Shown: positions 58,596-64,000 of the stretch, piece after piece | Layout: each line of letters starts with the position of its first letter | Numbering within the stretch: position 1 is the first letter of the stretch | Program-made: the position numbers and the translations under genes | Assembly (NCBI GenBank): GCA_029964075.1 | Contig: CM057135.1 | Location: 20,052,863 to 20,116,862, forward strand | Direction: 5' to 3' | Length of the DNA: 64,000 bases | Source: Patiria pectinifera | Taxonomy: Eukaryota; Echinodermata; Asteroidea; Valvatida; Asterinidae | The notes under the pieces: generated by a model | The model's input: only the letters and a program-made list of their open reading frames with translations | What the model was told of the DNA's origin: nothing | Database searches by the model: none

Positions 58596-61500
58596 ATTTG
58601 CAAGTGTACAATGGACTACACCTTGATATATTGGAGACAATATCCTTTTCGAATTATCATTTTATTATACAGACTATTTCTGTTCAGGGTCCAAGGGACC
58701 AACCACGATGGTTTTTATAAGAAAAATATGCGATGCCAATTTCGAAAATGATGAAGATGACCAATATGCCCTATTGAAATATAAAGATGTAGTATGGAAA
58801 GTATGTCATTGCTAGAAACGGGGGAGGGGTGGCAATTTTTTTTTGTCCCATTCCGTCATAGATTTGACGGCAAGCTGGACGACTGCTCCCTCTCTCAACT
58901 GTGTATGACTTTTGATAAAAATCGTAAAACACATTGTATATTTTTTTTAAAAGAATATAAACACCCTCTGTAATCTTTGGATGAATTGGAAAAACTATTA
59001 GATGTCGCAGTGTTTTGTTTAATTGCTTTTTGTCTGTCGATTTTTTCTCTTAATAATAATAACCATAACAATAGTGTCAGAACAGTTGGAATGATACTTC
59101 GCAGGCTTAGATCGCGTCACAGGAATCCTCCGAATGCAACGCTTGACGCATTTCTTGATTATTTACAAGTAAGTTTGATATGTTGGAAATATATGGGAAA
59201 ACCTTGAGCTACCTTTTTACTTGTAATGCAGTTTTTAAAATTAATTTGATTAAGTTTTAAGTCTTGTTTAAACTGTGAAATGGTTGAAAAGTGACACATT
59301 TGTCTTTCCCCTTCGGCACACGATCGAAATGTTTCCATAATCAACAAATATTTACCAAAATATTCGAGAAATGACAAAAAGCCCTATCTTTGATTTAACA
59401 AGTTGTACAATGAATGTAATTCTATCAACTATTGCAAATAGAAAAACGTTTTTAAAAAACATTATATTTCACAACGCAGTTAGAGCTCAGGGACAGTGGA
59501 CGGAATCACGGATGCAGGATGATGGGGAAAAGAATGCTGACCCGCTACGGAGTCCGTGTGCCGAGGTTAGATAACAAAAACATGTAACGCTTTATCTTAA
59601 AATTCAGTCTGTTCAGTCTCTAACAGTTTTTAAGACTAAGCTTAAGACTTTTCTTTTTACAAAGGCATTCGTATAAGGTTTTACTATTATCTATTTTAAA
59701 TGTAGGTCTTGTTTTTGTAATTGTAAGTTTCATTGCTATGACAGTGTTTTCTAAATTATCTAGTGGTTTTTTTTTTACATTTAAGATTAATGTTTAATTC
59801 GAATTTGTATTTTTAATATTTTAGCTAATTTTGTAATGCGCATTAGAACATTTTATGGTATATGCGCATAATAAATGCAATTTTATTATTATCTTGGTCA
59901 TTCGATACGGGAGAATAAAAAGCTCACGCCATCTTTTTCTTCTTTCGATTATAGAGATGTCATTTTAGGAGGGCAAAGAATGCTTGACCCTGAAGGAGTT
60001 ATACGTGTATACTCAAACCAAGGCCCCAATTATGCTGTGCACGTTGATCAGTCAGATAAATTGAAGACTAACGGCTTGGGGATTCACGGTGCCATAGATG
60101 GGTATGTTTTTTTTTATAGTTTGGCAACGCTCTAAGCCCATGTTGTTGACTTGTTGTTGATTTTTGTTGATTTCAAGTGGTCGGGTATTCATTGTTTTCA
60201 TCTTAGTCAATCAAAGTCTACATAGCCTAGCTGCTACTATTACAATGAAGGCATGATATCGGTAATTGATTTTTTGTCCTCTTAATACAGACGTTGGCGC
60301 CATAAATGTTTGCAAAGAGGATACAATAATTTGTTTTTTTTTTCCAGGAGCCATAACTTGATATAGATTTCTCGACATGCGAGGGTTAGTAATGGGAATT
60401 GAGAGCCGACGAAGGCACAACAACTATAAATAATATGCAATATTGTTAGTGGACGGACACTCATCACAGCCAGAGCACGCAATTGTACGGCAGGGGACAA
60501 CGACGCGTTCCGAGGAAATATGGAAGGCGAAGATTCATCACGGTGTATTCTCGGTGTTTCTTTTAATTATCATAAATTCATGTTCATAATTTTACCCAGG
60601 TTCTCCCGCCGACTGCTTTGGTTGAAAGTGGCACACACAAACGGATGCTGAAGTGACAGCATCCTATTGTATGGACTTTGTGGAAGATATCAAAGGTAAA
60701 ATGTCACCTGACAAAAATTGTCTAAACATGTCTGTCGCTTGTGGTACATATTTAATGTACATATTGAACACTTTCTACATCAACATGCAGCTGTCCCAAG
60801 GTGTATACAGATGGACAGAGGGACCGAGAACACGCGGATAGCTCAGATCCAAACTTCATTCCATGAACACTACGTCGTCCATCAGCGGTGTCATTGTGTG
60901 CCTTATTCCACTTCTTCTCACAACCAGGTGTTTATGGATCTCCGTAAATAGTGACTACAATAAAAGGACTTTGAGGAAATTGGCAAATTGTACACTACAA
61001 GGGTAACAATTCTGATGTATAGTTAAGTTTATTTGTATTTGAAATGTCGACCAATGTCAGTGAAGGATTGCAAGCCAAGAACTGCATCTACAATGTCAAT
61101 GCGCAAAATAATCGCTCTCCAACATGGTAGCACGGATATCAAAGGGAAAATGTAGGGCAAGAAATGGTCACGGATTAAACGAAAATATGCTATTATTTAT
61201 CGGATATTTGTATTGTTGCCGTGTAAATCGTGTCATGTTTGAGTGCCAAAGTAACTAAAAATCCCCGCACCCCAGAACATCACTCCATGTAATTTAATTA
61301 TTCAAACAATCACCAGACTGACAAATCCGGTAGAACTGAATACATCCTCCTAACCCCACAGTTCATTCCCTGAAATTAATCGATTTAGTATTGCTTTGAC
61401 ATTCAGAGAATTGAACGTTTTCTGGAGTACACTATCTGATATGACGATTCACTGCTGGGTCGACAGATTCAGAAATATGGTTCAAACCGGAACATTGGAC

Positions 61501-62453
61501 TGCACATCAGCTTTGCATGTGTAAGTATAGCTACTTTGTTTTAGAGAAGTTCTTTATGTTTAAATTAAAAATATTTCATTACGTTGTAAAGAAAATAATT
61601 ATTGATAGCAACGAAAATTGTGTTTATGCTAATGGGAAGCTATACTCTCTTTTTTCCAATAGTTTGTAAGACCTGTAAACACACACCATACAAACTGTTA
61701 AATCGCATTAATTTCTGTGGTGTTAATGTTTAAAAGAAACCATTACCGAAAACTCATATTTAGTCAAGGATTTCAGAGCACATTCATATCGAATTTTTCA
61801 ATAAGTATTAAAATGTGTATTTCAATTTAGAGGACCAAACAAATGTAATTTGTGCAATTGATTGCTCACGACAATGTGGAAGTTTCCTATTTACACAGGG
61901 ATTGTATGAGGTTCAGCTTCATGCAAATTATCCAATCCGAACTTGACGAAGTCAGAGTTGAGTGGAACCAGCATCGAACAAGGCGCATTCGTAATGCCAT
62001 TGCACAAGATGGAAAGCCTGACTTCATGTACTTTGTACCGTACGTCTATGGTAAGATTGTTTCCAAGTCTGTTAACAATTTAAAGAATATTATTAGGCTA
62101 CAGAAAAAAATATTGCTTAAATACCAATGTCTCTCCCGTAAGACAAACTCAACCGGGCACATCAGCTTTGATTGGATATCTTTATTATAATACTTAGCCT
62201 ATACCTTCTTCTGTACTCCACTTGCAATGTATTACAACTTGTGTGTAATTTTAATTTCGTCTTTCAAGGAGCGCACGACCACAGTATCCCTGTTCCCCAA
62301 CGAGAAATTGTTGTATTACCACCTGCACTGAATGGATGCTCGGAGGAATTTGAAGCCGTGTGCCAGGACCTCCTTGTCGCACATGGCAGAAGAATGCCCT
62401 TGTCATTTACGGAAGGCATAGTATTATTTCATTGGCTGCTGGCAAGAATGCAG
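57621..62453 (+). CDS. Integrase-core (DDE) protein, ten exons, right end open
   Basis: Exons: 57621-57693, 58688-58800, 59075-59168, 59480-59565, 59955-60101, 60600-60695, 60791-60927, 61407-61520, 61899-62050, 62269-62453. Exon 1 opens MHAITLSGYCPVCEDAIHG, a CxxC knuckle. Exon 4 gives RMLTRYGVRVPR and exon 5 MLDPEGVIRVYSNQGPNY then VHVDQSDKL and HGAIDG. Exon 6 starts FSRRLLWLKV. Exon 7 has MDRGTEN and ends SHNQ; exon 8 starts RIER. This is the invertebrate integrase-core family (rve-like, GPN..WHIDG..KL type); D of VHVDQ, D of MDRGTEN and E of RIE are the expected catalytic triad. Phases agree at most junctions, but exons 3, 6 and 8 are each one base too long (94, 96 and 114 nt). Exon 10 ends at a phase-0 donor, so more exons probably follow. 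The active site is retained, but the frame breaks suggest either decay or sequence error. Confidence 0.7.
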
Positions 62454-62826
62454 GTATAAATCCGTAGTGTTATTAGCCCTTTCAAGATGTGTGCCTTACT
62501 TTATTTCAGACTGTCAAATTATAAAACAAAACAACTATTTGAAAGAAACATGTTGCGTCTTCCGGTAAATTTGTAATTGATTTATTTTCTTTAAAAAATA
62601 ATATCCTACTGTACCGCCCGCAAAACAATGGGTCACTTGCTCGATTCCACTGCCGCCGTAACATGTATTACGCAAAATGGGGTGGACTAAACCGTTCAAC
62701 TGTTTAAAAATAATTGTCATCTGGAATGCCATGAATAGCTTATGAATAAATTACACAATGGTGACGCCGGTGGTGGAATTTAGCAAGTAGCCTATTTTAT
62801 TTTTGGAAGGGGGGGGGGGAGGGAAT

Positions 62827-63280
62827 TACAAGCATCAGATAGAATGATTTGCATGATTATTGTGAAAATTTTACTTGGTCTTTTAACAGCCTTGTTTAGG
62901 CGATCTCCATAAAGCTTACTCATTTATTGCACTGAATTAGACTTACAATGTAAAGTGTCTGAGTTGTTAAAGTGTATCAAAATAACACTTATTGAAACGA
63001 GTGAAAATGTAACCGTGTCACGGACCGGAAGTTCAAAACACTTTAAAACTCACATAACTGCTTACATAAATACCTATATAACTTGCAAATTACATAACTG
63101 GCAGTATCTGAAAATTACAAGCATCAGATCGAATGATTTGCATGATGATTGTAAAAATCTTACTTGGTCTTTTAACAGCCTTGTTGCGGCGATCTCCATA
63201 ACGCTTGATCATTTATTACACTGATTACATTGATGAGACTTATAATGTAAGATTTTCATAGGGATAAAAGTGTATAAAAA
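62827..63280. repeat. Direct duplication of ~165 bp, 290 bp apart
   Basis: ACAAGCATCAGAT, TTACTTGGTCTTTTAACAGC and GCGATCTCCATAA occur in the same order at 62827-62990 and 63117-63280, with scattered differences. Non-coding by inspection. Confidence 0.7.
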
Positions 63281-64000
63281 CAACACCTATTTGAAATCGA
63301 AGCAAAATATTACCGTGTGACTCCCAAAAATATATTTTAGAACTTTAGCTTAGAACACATTCAAAAACTGTGAAAACAATATTTGCATAGGCCTAGTGTA
63401 AAATGTTGATGTTCATTAACATGTCTTTACATGGAAACCTGAACAACACAATTTTTGATAACCTGTCACACGTTATAGCACAAAAAGCGAAAGTTAGGCA
63501 AAGTAGATTTTGGACACAACCAAAATGACAATGAAACGTTAATTACTTACCGTTAGACATGACATTAAAAGTTTACAAGATGCCACTTCCATAAAGTAAT
63601 TTATTTCCAGAAAAGACCCCCCCTACAATACATACATTGAAAACTGTGAAATACATTGTATTTGTCTTGACATGTCATTTCTAATAATACATACTGGCCA
63701 TTGGTCATGGATGGGAACAACAATGAAAGCTTGAATTTCGCTTTACTATCTTGGCGATAAAACTTTTGTACTGTCATCTTCGATATTTACAGGGCTACGA
63801 AAAACATCCCTTAAACAACGGGGTTAATGTCACATCCCCGCTTCAGAAGATATTTTTTAAGAACAAACTAGTATTCGTTGCACACTTGGGTAACCAGCCA
63901 AAACACTGACAGATTTTTTTTCCCCAGAACTGGTTTCCATGTAGTTTACTCAGCAGATATATTTCCTAAACATTACAAACAGCAAGTATTAACCAAGTAA
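63281..64000. other. No gene recognised
   Basis: AT-rich, with no splice-flanked exon or domain seen. It may be intron of the preceding integrase-core gene if that gene continues past the window. Confidence 0.4.

Overview
The window is nuclear DNA of an animal, most plausibly a marine invertebrate deuterostome (echinoderm-, hemichordate- or amphioxus-like). The evidence is AT-rich sequence, GT-AG introns of a few hundred bases, many foldback elements and MITEs, TACATG-rich simple sequence, and invertebrate-type gene families. Nothing bacterial is present. The species call is inference from style only.

Layout. 0.7-6.4 kb: an LTR-like piece, a transposase relic and a broken multi-exon gene (+) whose intron holds a palindromic satellite. 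7.8-10.5 kb: an inverted-repeat element and a 0.5-kb tandem repeat interrupted by a hairpin MITE. 10.6-12.9 kb: a broken (+) zinc-binding gene fragment. 14.2-34.4 kb: the most striking object, an apparent single gene on the minus strand. It joins KMT5A-like SET-domain exons (34.4-33.0 kb), an array of about 34 intact tiny phase-0 exons rich in Thr, Ala and Lys (31.7-17.6 kb), a 42-nt exon and a 1.9-kb terminal exon with zinc fingers and a tyrosine-recombinase-like domain. The array is hierarchical: a 24-bp unit inside exons, an exon-plus-intron unit of about 200 bp, and five segmental copies of 2.1-2.9 kb, with hAT-like and foldback insertions. 35-38 kb: a small membrane ORF, a large inverted repeat and an exact hairpin. 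38.6-45 kb: a decayed Ty3/gypsy element (minus) whose protease region is split by a SINE dimer that is itself split by a LINE; a second SINE-like insertion sits at the RT active-site box. 45.3-58.6 kb: two convergent multi-exon genes, DUF6589-like plus PHD finger (+) and RecQ-like helicase (-), flanked by inverted copies of a roughly 0.4-kb promoter/first-exon/minisatellite block. 57.6-62.5 kb: an integrase-core (DDE) gene (+) whose promoter and first exon are duplicated.

How the genes fit together. None looks like a housekeeping gene. A SET-recombinase, a DUF6589-PHD protein, a RecQ-like helicase and a DDE integrase-core protein are each of a type often multiplied and mobile-element-associated in invertebrate genomes, so I read the window as an accessory, transposon-rich island. 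Most of the genes carry isolated one-base frame breaks while motifs and splice phases stay intact. Exon lengths modulo 3 localise these breaks. They may be young pseudogenes or uncorrected indels in a long-read assembly, and one array copy (25.1-25.5 kb) shows a run of homopolymer deletions favouring the latter locally.
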